A DNA stretch of 64,000 bases from Chelatococcus sp. (GTDB lineage: Bacteria > Pseudomonadota > Alphaproteobacteria > Rhizobiales > Beijerinckiaceae), in NCBI GenBank assembly GCA_003248805.1, contig QFQY01000015.1:1-64000 (forward strand), in the 5' to 3' direction. A program made the translations under genes and the position numbers. Shown here in pieces: positions 17,271 through 25,352 of this stretch. The notes under the pieces are model-generated. The model saw only the letters and a program-made list of their open reading frames with translations. It did not search any database and was not told the origin of the DNA. The stretch's first letter is position 1, and the number at the start of each line of letters is the position of its first letter.

Positions 17271-18007
17271 TCGGCGGTGGGCCTGCCCTGTCCGCCTTCC
17301 CGGCCGCAGCGCTCCCATTCGCGCTGAGCCTCGACCTCCTCCTTCTGCCAGCGGCGGAAGAGATCGGCGCGCCTTGCCGGATAGCGCTCGTCGAGGGCCG
17401 TCAGATCGGTGATCCGGTCGGTCCGGAAATGCCGGAAGGCCTGCCTGAGTTCGCACCATGCGATGACGATGCGGACGCGATCGTAGAAGGTCATGCCGAT
17501 CGGCCAAATCATGCGCCGCGTCTCCTGGCCGCTCTCGTCGCGATAGGCGATGGCGAGCTTGCGGCCCTGGCGGATCGCGGTGCGGACGGCCGCGACGTCG
17601 ACGAGATCGACCGGCCGGTCCCCTTGCGTCGAGGCGAAGAGCGCGCCGTCGAGCAGGATCGGGCGCAGATGGGCCGGCAGCACGGCCGCGATCTTGCTGA
17701 CGACATCCTCGGCGGCCCGCGCCAGCACCGGATCGGCGCGCTCGCCGAGCCAGCGCATGCCGACGAGCACGGCCTCGATCTCATCGGGGTTCAGCATCAG
17801 CGGCGGCAGGTCGAACCCGGCGTCGAGCACGTAGCCGATGCCGGCCTCGCCGCGGATCGGCACGCCCTGGCGAACCAGCGTCGCGATGTCGCGGTAGACG
17901 GTTCGCACCGAGACGTCGAGCTCGGCTGAGAGCGTCTCGGCCGTGACGGGGCGCCTGCGCCGCCGCAGGCTCTGGATCATGTCGAGCAATCGTTCTGCAC
18001 GCTGCAT
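17198..18007 (-). CDS. YafY-type HTH/WYL-domain transcriptional regulator
   Basis: 269 aa. An N-terminal winged HTH of the DeoR/YafY type (LLDMIQSLRRRRRPVTAETLSAEL, VSVRTVYRDIATL, about residues 7-50) is followed by a WYL domain (about 130-215), where the WYL-type strand reads AIAYRDESGQETRRMIWPIGMTFY and ends in FRTDRI. WYL domains bind small ligands or nucleic acid. It is divergent from the GST gene at 18117, an arrangement in which such regulators usually control the neighbour. The last roughly 40 residues are low-complexity and lie in the overlap with purN, so the tail may be dispensable. Confidence 0.88.
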   Translation of the reverse strand: MQRAERLLDMIQSLRRRRRPVTAETLSAELDVSVRTVYRDIATLVRQGVPIRGEAGIGYVLDAGFDLPPLMLNPDEIEAVLVGMRWLGERADPVLARAAEDVVSKIAAVLPAHLRPILLDGALFASTQGDRPVDLVDVAAVRTAIRQGRKLAIAYRDESGQETRRMIWPIGMTFYDRVRIVIAWCELRQAFRHFRTDRITDLTALDERYPARRADLFRRWQKEEVEAQREWERCGREGGQGRPTADQARVAIPSTSATRPEATSASACG

Positions 18008-18040
18008 CGGCTGGCTCCATCGCGCGTCATCGGCCGGACT

Positions 18041-18084
18041 ATGACGTCATCCTGCTGTCGAGAATTGTCAGGAGCATGTCAGGA
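18041..18084. promoter_or_regulatory. Candidate operator region between the WYL regulator and GST genes
   Basis: The 109-bp divergent gap contains a perfect 10-bp palindrome ATGACGTCAT (18041-18050) and two direct copies of TGTCAGGA (18066-18073 and 18077-18084) spaced by 11 bp, one helical turn. One-turn direct repeats suit a dimeric winged-HTH regulator. Binding by the divergent WYL protein is inference. Confidence 0.4.
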
Positions 18085-18116
18085 TGATGCGCAGGTCGCA
18101 AACGAGGGTTTCCGGA

Positions 18117-18836
18117 ATGATCACGCTGTACGGCTTCGGCCCCGCCTTCGGCCTGCCCGATCCGAGCCCATTCTGCATGAAGGCCGACATCCTGCTGCAG
18201 CTTTCGGGATTGCCGTTCATGCGCGTGGCCGGCAACCTGCGCAGGGCGCCGAAGGGCAAGCTGCCGGTCATGGTCGACGGCGACGTCACCGTTCCGGATT
18301 CGACCTTCATCCGGCTTCATCTCGAGAGCCGGCACGGCGTCGATTTCGACCGCGGCCTGTCGGAAGAGCGCAAGGGCGCCTGCTGGGCGCTGGAGAAGAT
18401 GCTCGAGGAGCAGCTCTACTGGATCGTCGTCCGCGAGCGATGGCTCGACCAGGGCAATTTCGCGAAGGGGCCGGCCGCGTTCTTCCGCGCAGTGCCCGCG
18501 CCGCTCCGCAGTCTCGTGGGGGCTCTGGTCCGGCGCAAGATCGCCGCCGCCACCCAGGGGCACGGCATCGGTCGCCATAGCGAAGCGGAGCAGATCACCC
18601 TCGCGGCGCGCGCCCTCGACGCAGCCGCGGCGATCCTGGGCGAACGCGCCTATCTCGGTGACGACGAGCCCGTCGGAGCCGACGCCACGCTGGGCGCCTT
18701 CCTCATCGCCGGCGCCTGCCCGGTGTTCGAATCGCAGGTCGCGAAGCTGATCGGCGAGAGGCCGACGCTTCGCGCCCATGCACAGCGGATGCGCGAGCGG
18801 TTCTTCCCGGAGGCGGCCGTCAGAACGGCCGCTTGA
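18117..18836 (+). CDS. Glutathione S-transferase family protein
   Basis: 239 aa from the ATG at 18117, preceded by GAGGG eight bases away; an ATG at 18084 in the same frame lacks such a site. The N-terminal thioredoxin-like domain shows ITLYGFGPAFGLPDPSPFCMKADILLQLSG, with a Ser/Cys at the active-site helix, then KGKLPVMVDGDVTVPDSTFI (cis-Pro and Asp-Ser glutathione contacts). The C-terminal helical half contains AYLGDDEPVGADATLGAFLI. Likely role: glutathione-dependent conjugation or reduction in the cytoplasm; substrate unknown. It is probably regulated by the divergent WYL protein. Confidence 0.85.
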   Translation: MITLYGFGPAFGLPDPSPFCMKADILLQLSGLPFMRVAGNLRRAPKGKLPVMVDGDVTVPDSTFIRLHLESRHGVDFDRGLSEERKGACWALEKMLEEQLYWIVVRERWLDQGNFAKGPAAFFRAVPAPLRSLVGALVRRKIAAATQGHGIGRHSEAEQITLAARALDAAAAILGERAYLGDDEPVGADATLGAFLIAGACPVFESQVAKLIGERPTLRAHAQRMRERFFPEAAVRTAA

Positions 18837-19182
18837 GCTGGCACTTGTCGATGAAGGACAGGCCCTTCTCGCGAGCCGTGTCGTTGAAGTAGCCGGTCTC
18901 GCGGAACGCCTGCAGCTCATCCTTCGTCATCGCGGCGACCGTGCCCTTGGCGTAGCAGCTGCACGGAGTGTGGACCGCCTCGCGCGTCGTGTTCATGAGC
19001 TGCGACTGGGTGATCAGGCAGGCGTCGAAGGCGCGCAGCTGGATCATGTAGGGCGTCAGGTTCTTGGCGGTCGGATCGGGCGGCGGCAGGGCCGTCGAAC
19101 TGCTGGCGGCCTGAGCCGAAGCACACAGGAGAACCGAGAAACCGGCGGCCAGAAAGGCCGCACTCATCCGCCGCATCGTCAT
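18820..19182 (-). CDS. Small exported cysteine-containing protein, unknown family
   Basis: About 120 aa from the ATG at 19182 (MTMRRMSAAFLAAGF), chosen because it places the signal peptide (cleavage after CASAQA) at the N-terminus. The mature protein of about 95 aa has four cysteines, in FDACLI, TPCSCYAKG and DKCQLKRPF, compatible with two disulphides in the periplasm. No known domain recognised. The 3' end overlaps the convergent GST gene by 17 bp. Confidence 0.7.
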   Translation of the reverse strand: MTMRRMSAAFLAAGFSVLLCASAQAASSSTALPPPDPTAKNLTPYMIQLRAFDACLITQSQLMNTTREAVHTPCSCYAKGTVAAMTKDELQAFRETGYFNDTAREKGLSFIDKCQLKRPF

Positions 19183-19282
19183 GACTTCGCCAGCCCTTCC
19201 AAGGATCAAGGCACGGGCGGCCATCGACCCCGCCCGCGCTTCGGATGAGCCAGCCTCCATCAAAGGTCAAGGGGCTGCGAAA

Positions 19283-21370
19283 TCACGCCTTCCTGATCCA
19301 GACCTTGTTGTCGTGAAAGGCCGCCCCACCGAAGGGCGCGGGCGAATCCGCGCTGGTGATCGTGTTGATTCCGCGGCCGTGCCGATGCGCCTCGTTCGGC
19401 CAGATCGATTCGGCGATGACGACGCCCCGGACCACGCCCTCGAAGAGCCTGGCCATGAGGTAGACGCTGCCGCGCGGGTTGCCGATCACGACCTCGTCGC
19501 CTTCGCCGATGCCGAGATCCGCCGCGTCCAGCGGGTGCAGCATCAGGGTCGGCCCGCCCTCCTTCTTCTTCGAGCTCGGGGTCTCGGTGAAGGTCGAGTT
19601 CAGGAAGTTTCGCGCCGGGCTGGTCGCGAGCCGGAACGGATGCTCGGCATCCGCCTCCTCGATCACGTCCCACTGGTCCGGCAGGGCCGGCATCTGCGCC
19701 CATGGCCCCATCGGCCCCGCATTGGCGTTCGGCACCTTCGGCCAGTCCGGCTTGAAGCGGAACTTGCCGTCGCGATAGCCGAAGCCGTCGAGATAGTGAG
19801 CCGTGCGGAACTCCGGCTGCACGTCGAGGAACTCGGCGGCGATGAGCTCATCGAGCGTGCCGTGTCCGCTTTCGCGCAGGGTGCGGTCGGCGATCTCGCG
19901 GGGCGTCAGGCCGAAGCCGGCATGCTCGGCGCCGAGCCGTGCCGCAAGGTCGCAGATCAGCTCGTGGTTCGAGCGGCATTCGCCCGGCGCGTCGATCAGC
20001 TTGCCGCCCCACATGACATGCTGGTGGCCGCCGCCCTGATAGAGGTCGTCATGCTCCATGAACTGGGTCGCGGGCAGGACGATATCGGCCATCCGCGCCG
20101 TCTCGGTCATGAAATGCTCGTGGACGACGGTGAACAGGTCGTCGCGGGCGAAGCCGCGCTTGACCAGTTCCTGCTCGGGCGCGACCGAGACCGGGTTGGT
20201 GTTCTGGATCAGCAAGGCCTTGACGGGCCCGCCGCCGAGCAGCGCCTCCGCATCGCCGGTGAGGACGCGGCCGATCTTGGACTGGTCGAGCTGCCGGATG
20301 CCCCGGCGATGCGCGTCGAGCCCCTCGATCAGGCCCTTGCGCCAATGGAAGATCGCGCCGTTGTTGTGGAAGCCGCCGCCGCCCTCATATTGCCAGGCGC
20401 CGGTCACGGTCGGCACGCAGAGCGCCGCATGCATCGCCACCGCGCCGTTGCGCTGCCGGGCAAAGCCATAGCCGAGGCGGAAGAAGCTGCGTTTGTTCGT
20501 ACCGACCAGCGCGGCGAACGCCTCGATCTCGGCGACGGTCAGCCCGGTGATCGCCGCCGCCCATTCGGGCGTGCGCGACGCCAGATGCGCCTCGAGCTCG
20601 TCAGGCGCGTCCGCATAGCGGGCGAGATAATCGCGATCGGCATGGCCGTCGCGGAAGAGGACATGCATCACGGCGCAGGCGAGCGCGGCATCCGTGCCGG
20701 GCTTCAGGACGAGGGCGAGATCGGCCTGATCGAGCGTGGCGTTGCGGTAGATGTCGATGGCGACGATCTTGGCGCCGCGCTCCTTCCGCGCCTTGATGGC
20801 GTGGTTCATCACGTTGACCTGCGTGTGCACCGCATTCGTGCCCCAGATCACGACACAGTCGGATTTGGCGATCTCGCGCGGATCGGGCCCGGCCAGGCGG
20901 CCGGTGCCGGCGATGTAGCCGGTCCAGGCCATCGTCGTGCAGATCGTCGAATATTGCCCCGAGTAGCCCTTGACGTTGCGCAGGCGGTTGATGCCGTCGC
21001 GCATCACCAGCCCCATCGTGCCGGCGTAGTAATAGGGCCAGACGGCTTCGGGGCCGTGCTCGGCCTCGATGGCGAGGAAACGTCGCGCGATCTCGTCGAG
21101 CGCCTCGTCCCAGGAGATGCGCTCGAACACGCCCGAGCCCTTCGGGCCGGTCCGGCGAAGCGGATGGAGCAGCCGGTCCGGATGGTGGATGCGCTCGGCG
21201 TAACGCGCGACCTTCGCGCAGATGACGCCGTCGGTGTAGGTCTGCCGCTTCGAACCCCTGACGCGGCCGATGCTGCGCCCGTCGACGACCTCGACCTGCA
21301 GCGAGCAGGCCGACGGGCAGTCATGCGGACAGGTCGAGGGGTGGAGGGCGATGCGCGGCAGAGCTGTCAT
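19283..21370 (-). CDS. Molybdopterin-dependent oxidoreductase (formate dehydrogenase/DMSO reductase superfamily)
   Basis: 695 aa. The N-terminus binds a 4Fe-4S cluster: Cys14, Cys18 and Cys22 in CPHDCPSAC, with the fourth at Cys51 in GVICAK, followed by Lys53. The bis-MGD domains include HHPDRLLHPLRR, WDEALDEIARRF, the region YSGQYSTICTTMAW where the Mo ligand should lie, VVIWGTNAVHTQ and the C-terminal dinucleotide-binding domain (LMLHPLDAADLGIGEGDEV, ADSPAPFGGAAFHDNKVWI). There is no twin-arginine signal, so it is cytoplasmic. No partner subunit, electron carrier or chaperone gene is adjacent, so substrate and electron acceptor are unknown. Confidence 0.9.
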   Translation of the reverse strand: MTALPRIALHPSTCPHDCPSACSLQVEVVDGRSIGRVRGSKRQTYTDGVICAKVARYAERIHHPDRLLHPLRRTGPKGSGVFERISWDEALDEIARRFLAIEAEHGPEAVWPYYYAGTMGLVMRDGINRLRNVKGYSGQYSTICTTMAWTGYIAGTGRLAGPDPREIAKSDCVVIWGTNAVHTQVNVMNHAIKARKERGAKIVAIDIYRNATLDQADLALVLKPGTDAALACAVMHVLFRDGHADRDYLARYADAPDELEAHLASRTPEWAAAITGLTVAEIEAFAALVGTNKRSFFRLGYGFARQRNGAVAMHAALCVPTVTGAWQYEGGGGFHNNGAIFHWRKGLIEGLDAHRRGIRQLDQSKIGRVLTGDAEALLGGGPVKALLIQNTNPVSVAPEQELVKRGFARDDLFTVVHEHFMTETARMADIVLPATQFMEHDDLYQGGGHQHVMWGGKLIDAPGECRSNHELICDLAARLGAEHAGFGLTPREIADRTLRESGHGTLDELIAAEFLDVQPEFRTAHYLDGFGYRDGKFRFKPDWPKVPNANAGPMGPWAQMPALPDQWDVIEEADAEHPFRLATSPARNFLNSTFTETPSSKKKEGGPTLMLHPLDAADLGIGEGDEVVIGNPRGSVYLMARLFEGVVRGVVIAESIWPNEAHRHGRGINTITSADSPAPFGGAAFHDNKVWIRKA

Positions 21371-21578
21371 GGAACCGTTCTAGAACAAGTGACGTGTTTG
21401 CAAAACCGGGCCGGCGCGGGAGTTGCAGAGCGTTTGCAGCGGGCTGTGCCCCCGATGTCACGGCGCGCGCGGCGAAATCCGCTAGCTATCCGTCAACGAT
21501 AACGGCTCCTTAATGCTCATGATTCACCCTGCGGCTATCCCCCGTCCCGAAGGCGCAATGGCGTCGGAGACTGAGTAG

Positions 21579-22403
21579 ATGCGTAGCGTAGCGTTCCTGG
21601 CGGGCCTGCTGGCCTGCCTCGTCCTGTCGCCTCCCGGGCCTGCCCGCGCCCAGTCGAGCGACTACTCCCCCCTGACCTCGCCCGAAAGCGCACAGAACTG
21701 GCACCTGACGCTCGGCGCGAAGCTGAGCTACCAGCCGGACTATGCCGGGTCGAACGACTACATCTTCCGGCCGCGCCCGCTGATCTCGCTCGGCCGTGGC
21801 ACGAAGAGCACCTGGTGGACCAGCGAGGACGACGCCATCAGCATCGGCGTCTTCTCGGGCCAGGGCTGGCGCGTCGGCTTCTCGGGCGACCTGCTCTGGA
21901 AGCGCACGGACAGCACCAATCAGGCCCTGATCTTCGTTCCCGACACGAAATTCGGCTTCGAGGCCGGTGGCTTCGTCGAGTTCTACCCGACGTCCTGGCT
22001 CCGTGCGCGCGCCGATCTGCGCCGCGGATTCATCACCCATGACGCGCTCGTCGCCGATCTGAAGCTGGACGCCTTCACCCGCGTCGGTGCCTGGCAGTTC
22101 GGCGTCGGCCCGCGCATGCGGATCGTCGGCGCGGATTACGTGCGGACCTATTTCGGCACCACGAACGGCCTCGCCGGGACGGGCGGCCTGCTGCAGCGCT
22201 TCAACGCCGGCGTCCATTCGGTCGGCGCGATCGCGCAGCTCAGCTACAACTGGACCGAGAAGTTCCAGACGACGGCCTATGTCGAATACAAGCATCTGAT
22301 GGGCGATGCGACGCGCTCGCCGATCGTGCGCCTCTTCGGCTCGCGCGATTCGGTCACCGTCGGTATCGGCGCGAGCTACGCCTTCGATCTCGGCTTCCGC
22401 TAG
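21579..22403 (+). CDS. MipA/OmpV family outer-membrane protein
   Basis: 274 aa. The signal peptide is cleaved after PARAQ. The mature protein is an alternating-hydrophobicity beta-barrel: WHLTLGAKLSYQPDYAGSNDY, the RPRPLISLGRG segment, FGFEAGGFVEFYP, ARADLRRGFITHDALVADL, and C-terminal strands ending in ASYAFDLGFR, with the terminal aromatic/Arg typical of barrel proteins. MipA/OmpV proteins are porin-like or scaffold murein synthases; the role here is not known. The 208-bp upstream gap holds the divergent promoters with the molybdoenzyme. Confidence 0.88.
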   Translation: MRSVAFLAGLLACLVLSPPGPARAQSSDYSPLTSPESAQNWHLTLGAKLSYQPDYAGSNDYIFRPRPLISLGRGTKSTWWTSEDDAISIGVFSGQGWRVGFSGDLLWKRTDSTNQALIFVPDTKFGFEAGGFVEFYPTSWLRARADLRRGFITHDALVADLKLDAFTRVGAWQFGVGPRMRIVGADYVRTYFGTTNGLAGTGGLLQRFNAGVHSVGAIAQLSYNWTEKFQTTAYVEYKHLMGDATRSPIVRLFGSRDSVTVGIGASYAFDLGFR

Positions 22404-22430
22404 TCCCGGAAGCGGCAGACACGGCACGGA

Positions 22431-22460
22431 AAAAGGGCGGGTCTTTCGACCCGCCCTTTT
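22431..22460. terminator. Bidirectional rho-independent terminator between mipA/ompV-like gene and ndk
   Basis: A perfect 13-bp stem (AAAAGGGCGGGTC at 22431-22443, GACCCGCCCTTTT at 22448-22460) with a TTTC loop. The A-tract on one side and T-tract on the other let it serve both convergent genes. Confidence 0.92.
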
Positions 22461-22486
22461 TCTTTATCGGTTCGCTCGGCGAGGTG

Positions 22487-22909
22487 TCAGCCGACGATCT
22501 CGTTGCCGGCGAAGAACTGGGCGATCTCGACGGCGGCGGTCTCGGGCGCGTCCGAGCCGTGGACGGTGTTCTCACCGACCGACTCGGCGAAGAGCTTGCG
22601 GATGGTGCCTTCGGCGGCGTTCGCCGGATTGGTCGCGCCCATGACCTCGCGGTACTTGGCGATGGCCTCCTCGCCTTCCAGCACCTGCACGACCACGGGG
22701 CCGGAGGTCATGAAGGAGACGAGCTCGCCGAAGAAGGGACGCTCGCTGTGGACGGCGTAGAAGGTCTCGGCCTGCGCCTGGGTCATCAGGATGCGCTTCT
22801 GCGCGACGATGCGCAGGCCAGCCTTCTCGATCACCGCGTTGACGGCGCCGGTCAGGTTACGCCGCGTCGCGTCGGGCTTGAGAATGGAAAAGGTCCGCTG
22901 AACTGCCAT
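22487..22909 (-). CDS. ndk: Nucleoside-diphosphate kinase
   Basis: 140 aa, the exact family length, from the ATG at 22909 with a GAGGA ribosome-binding site upstream. It transfers the gamma phosphate between NTPs and NDPs through a phosphohistidine. Landmarks are MAVQRTFSILKPDATRRN, ERPFFGELVSFMTSGPVVV, REVMGATNPANAAEGTIRK and the active-site block NTVHGSDAPETAAVEIAQFF with the catalytic His in VHGSD. The transcript ends at the shared terminator at 22431-22460. Confidence 0.98.
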   Translation of the reverse strand: MAVQRTFSILKPDATRRNLTGAVNAVIEKAGLRIVAQKRILMTQAQAETFYAVHSERPFFGELVSFMTSGPVVVQVLEGEEAIAKYREVMGATNPANAAEGTIRKLFAESVGENTVHGSDAPETAAVEIAQFFAGNEIVG

Positions 22910-22986
22910 CGATTGATCCTCGGGGTGTCGAATTGGCGCGCTTATAGCGACGCAGTCGCACTCCCACAAGGCAAGGCGTGACCTGA

Positions 22987-23256
22987 TCAGTGCTTCGTCA
23001 GGTAGCTGCGCGCCTCGCGCAGGGCCTGATCGAGTTCCTCGCGGGTCATTTCCGTCGCCAGCTCGCGCCTGTGCTCGGCCGCGCGGCCGCAACCGCGGGC
23101 CATGGCGATGTTGAACCAGGTCTGCGCGGCGACGAGGTCGACCTTGCCGGCCCTGCCCGATGCGTGCAGCAAGCCGAATTCGTAGCAGGCTTCCGCCGAG
23201 GCCGCCGCCGGCAGCACCGGCATCGCGGAAACCGTGTTCATCTCCATCCGTGCCAT
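22987..23256 (-). CDS. Sel1-like repeat protein (short)
   Basis: 89 aa from the ATG at 23256. Apart from a short linker, the protein is essentially one to two Sel1-like helical repeats: YEFGLLHASGRAGKVDLVAA, then QTWFNIAMARGCGRAAEHRREL. Sel1 repeats are protein-interaction solenoids; one or two alone probably act as an adaptor. A longer upstream frame exists but crosses an inverted repeat and has no family similarity. It lies 78 bp upstream of ndk and could be read into it. Confidence 0.75.
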   Translation of the reverse strand: MARMEMNTVSAMPVLPAAASAEACYEFGLLHASGRAGKVDLVAAQTWFNIAMARGCGRAAEHRRELATEMTREELDQALREARSYLTKH

Positions 23257-23374
23257 GATCACCACCCTGTTGGTCCGGGGCCGTTTCGGCCTCTCTCGGT
23301 GAACGCAGGATGGCTCCCGGCCCTTAAAGGCAGCGCTAAAATTTGCCGTGAATCCGCTCTGAACGAAATCTGAC

Positions 23375-23397
23375 CGGCGGGTTAAATCAACCCGCCG
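23375..23397. promoter_or_regulatory. Inverted repeat in the gap between the Sel1-like and DUF2147 genes
   Basis: CGGCGGGTT at 23375-23383 and AACCCGCCG at 23389-23397 form a perfect 9-bp dyad around AAATC. There is no following T-tract. The position upstream of both divergent genes suits an operator or leader hairpin better than a terminator. Confidence 0.35.
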
Positions 23398-23534
23398 TTC
23401 ATGCTGGCGGCGCCGAAAACCGTTTCGAATCAACGCTGCCGCTACGGCATCCGCGCCATCGCGTTGACGCTGCGTTCACCCTGCCGACAGCCTTCCTCCG
23501 CTGGCGCCGGCTGGACAGGCTCGCCCGCCCGGAT

Positions 23535-23554
23535 ATGGTTCATATGTGAACCAT
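23535..23554. promoter_or_regulatory. Candidate operator upstream of the DUF2147 gene
   Basis: ATGGTTCA and TGAACCAT form a perfect 8-bp dyad around TATG, ending 35 bases before the start codon of the DUF2147 gene. The size and AT-rich centre are typical of MarR/PadR-type operators. No regulator gene is adjacent, so the factor is unknown. Confidence 0.45.
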
Positions 23555-23589
23555 GCGGCAAGCAGGTCGCCATGAGGGAGGATTTCACG

Positions 23590-23976
23590 ATGGGCGGAAC
23601 GTATCGGCTGCGGGCGGGGCTCGCCGCGGGCATCGCCGCGATCCTGGCGCCGGTGGCGGCGCATGCGCAGGAGGTCGGCGGCCTGTGGCAACGGGACAAC
23701 GGCGCCTCGCGCGTCCGATTTCTCCGCTGCGGAGACGCTTTGTGCGGCACGCTCGACTGGCTCAAGGAGACGGGCGGGCCGGCGAAGGTCGGCCAGCGCG
23801 TCTTCTACGACATGAGGCCCGACGGCGCCGGCAGATGGAAGGGCAGCGCCTTCAATCCAGAGGACGGCAAGACCTATTCGGGCACCATGGCCCTGTCGGG
23901 CGACAGCCTGACCACGGCGGGCTGCGTCCTGGGCGGGCTCATCTGCCGCTCGGTGAACTGGACGCGCGTCAAATAG
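23590..23976 (+). CDS. DUF2147 domain exported protein
   Basis: 128 aa from the ATG at 23590, preceded at the right distance by GGGAGGA. The signal peptide is cleaved after VAAHA. The mature part is a DUF2147 domain: GLWQRDNGASRVRFLRCGDALCGTLDWL, GQRVFYDMRPDGAGRWKG, the hallmark AFNPEDGKTYSGTMALSGDSL and GGLICRSVNWTRV. The domain is lipocalin/FABP-like and periplasmic; some homologues are linked to envelope or metal homeostasis, but the function is not settled. A dyad at 23535-23554 lies in its promoter region. Confidence 0.85.
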   Translation: MGGTYRLRAGLAAGIAAILAPVAAHAQEVGGLWQRDNGASRVRFLRCGDALCGTLDWLKETGGPAKVGQRVFYDMRPDGAGRWKGSAFNPEDGKTYSGTMALSGDSLTTAGCVLGGLICRSVNWTRVK

Positions 23977-23988
23977 GTCGCGGCGCGC

Positions 23989-24696
23989 TCAGCGCGCCCG
24001 CTGCCCGAACAGGATCGCCTTCTCCTCCGGCGTGCTGATGCCGGCGGGGTTGCGCAACTCGGCGCCGAGCGCGATGCCGCGCTGCACGGCCGGTCGGGCG
24101 AGCATGGCCTCGAGCCAGCGGCCGACATTCGGGAACTGCCGGATGTCCTGCCCCTGCTTCTCCCAGCCCTTCGCCCAGCCGACGCAGGCCATGTCGGCGA
24201 TGGAATAGGCACCGCAGATGAAATCCCGGCCCTTCAGCCGCGTGTCGAGGACGCCGTAGAGACGGTTCGCCTCGTTGGTATAGCGTTCGATGGCGTAGGG
24301 CAGTTTCTCGGGCGCGTAGAGCCGGAAATGGTGGGTCTGGCCCAGCATCGGGCCGAAACCGGCCATCTGCCAGAACAGCCATTCGTCGACCTCGACGCGC
24401 GCGCGCTCCTCGGCGGGATAGAAGCGGCCGAACTTGCGACCGAGATATTGCAGGATCGCGCCCGATTCGAAGACGGAGATCGGGCGGCCGTCCGGCCCCT
24501 CCGGGTCGACGATGGCCGGCATGCGGTTGTTGGGCGAGATCGCCAGGAACTCCGGCTTGAACTGATCGCCCTTGCCGATGTTCACCGGGATCACGGTGTA
24601 AGGCAGGCCACACTCCTCGAGCATGATGCTGACCTTCCAGCCATTCGGCGTCGGCCAGTAGTGGAGCTCGATCGGCTTGGTCTGGGTCTCGGGCAT
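23989..24696 (-). CDS. Glutathione S-transferase, Nu-class/YfcG-YghU-like
   Basis: 235 aa from the ATG at 24696 with GGGAGG upstream. The N-terminal domain reads IELHYWPTPNGWKVSIMLEECGLPY, with the Thr/Asn-type active site of YfcG/YghU disulphide-bond reductases, then ISPNNRMPAIVDPEG and SVFESGAILQYLGRKF (the Glu-Ser glutathione contact). The C-terminal helical domain includes FICGAYSIADMACVGWAKGW. Homologues reduce disulphides with glutathione. It ends 12 bp from the convergent DUF2147 stop. Confidence 0.92.
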   Translation of the reverse strand: MPETQTKPIELHYWPTPNGWKVSIMLEECGLPYTVIPVNIGKGDQFKPEFLAISPNNRMPAIVDPEGPDGRPISVFESGAILQYLGRKFGRFYPAEERARVEVDEWLFWQMAGFGPMLGQTHHFRLYAPEKLPYAIERYTNEANRLYGVLDTRLKGRDFICGAYSIADMACVGWAKGWEKQGQDIRQFPNVGRWLEAMLARPAVQRGIALGAELRNPAGISTPEEKAILFGQRAR

Positions 24697-24832
24697 CGAA
24701 TGCCTCCCGTCCTGTCCCCTGGGGCGGGCGCGAGTCTTAGACGGGTTCTCGCAGGCGAGAAAGGGGCGCCATCTGCTCACGGCGCGATCTCGCCATGTCG
24801 CCGCGGGGTATGCCCCGGTCCCGAAACGTGCC

Positions 24833-25321
24833 TCAGAGCAGCTTCTTGAAGCCTTCATGGCTCTGGTCGAAGCCCAGGTCCCGGTAGAACCGATGCGCAT
24901 CGACGCGGTCCTTGTTGGACGTCAGCTCGGCGATCCCGGCCCCCTGCAGCTCGGCGAAGGCGAGCGCATGGGCGATCATCAGCCCGCCGATGCCGCGGCC
25001 GCGCCATTCCGGCGCGACGTGGACGCTCTCGATCTTGGCCCGCTTGCGGCCGCGCGCGGCGAGCCCCGGAATGATCGTGACCTGGAAGGTGCCGACCACC
25101 TCACCGGCCCGCTCGGCGACGAAGAGCGTGTTGGCGAGCGATGCGTCGACCTCCTCGAAAGCGGCGACATAGGCCGGATGACCGGCCTCGGCCTCGATCT
25201 CGGCCGGGGTCATCGTCGCGGTCGGCGCCCCGTGCATGATCAGCGAGGCGATGCGCGCGGCATCCTCGCGCCGCGCGCGCCGAATGGCGACGGTTTCCGG
25301 GGCAATGCTGTGCTTGGTCAT
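24833..25321 (-). CDS. GNAT family N-acetyltransferase
   Basis: 162 aa. The fold is complete: IRRARREDAARIASLI at the N-terminus, VVGTFQVTIIPGLA, KIESVHVAPEWRGRGIGGLMIAHAL holding the acetyl-CoA pyrophosphate loop (RGRGIG), and HRFYRDLGFDQSHEGF, the usual C-terminal motif B. Substrate unknown. It follows a second, dissimilar GNAT gene by 31 bp, suggesting a pair on one transcript. Confidence 0.88.
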   Translation of the reverse strand: MTKHSIAPETVAIRRARREDAARIASLIMHGAPTATMTPAEIEAEAGHPAYVAAFEEVDASLANTLFVAERAGEVVGTFQVTIIPGLAARGRKRAKIESVHVAPEWRGRGIGGLMIAHALAFAELQGAGIAELTSNKDRVDAHRFYRDLGFDQSHEGFKKLL

Positions 25322-25352
25322 CGGATCTGCTCCGGCATCGAAGGCGCCGGCC

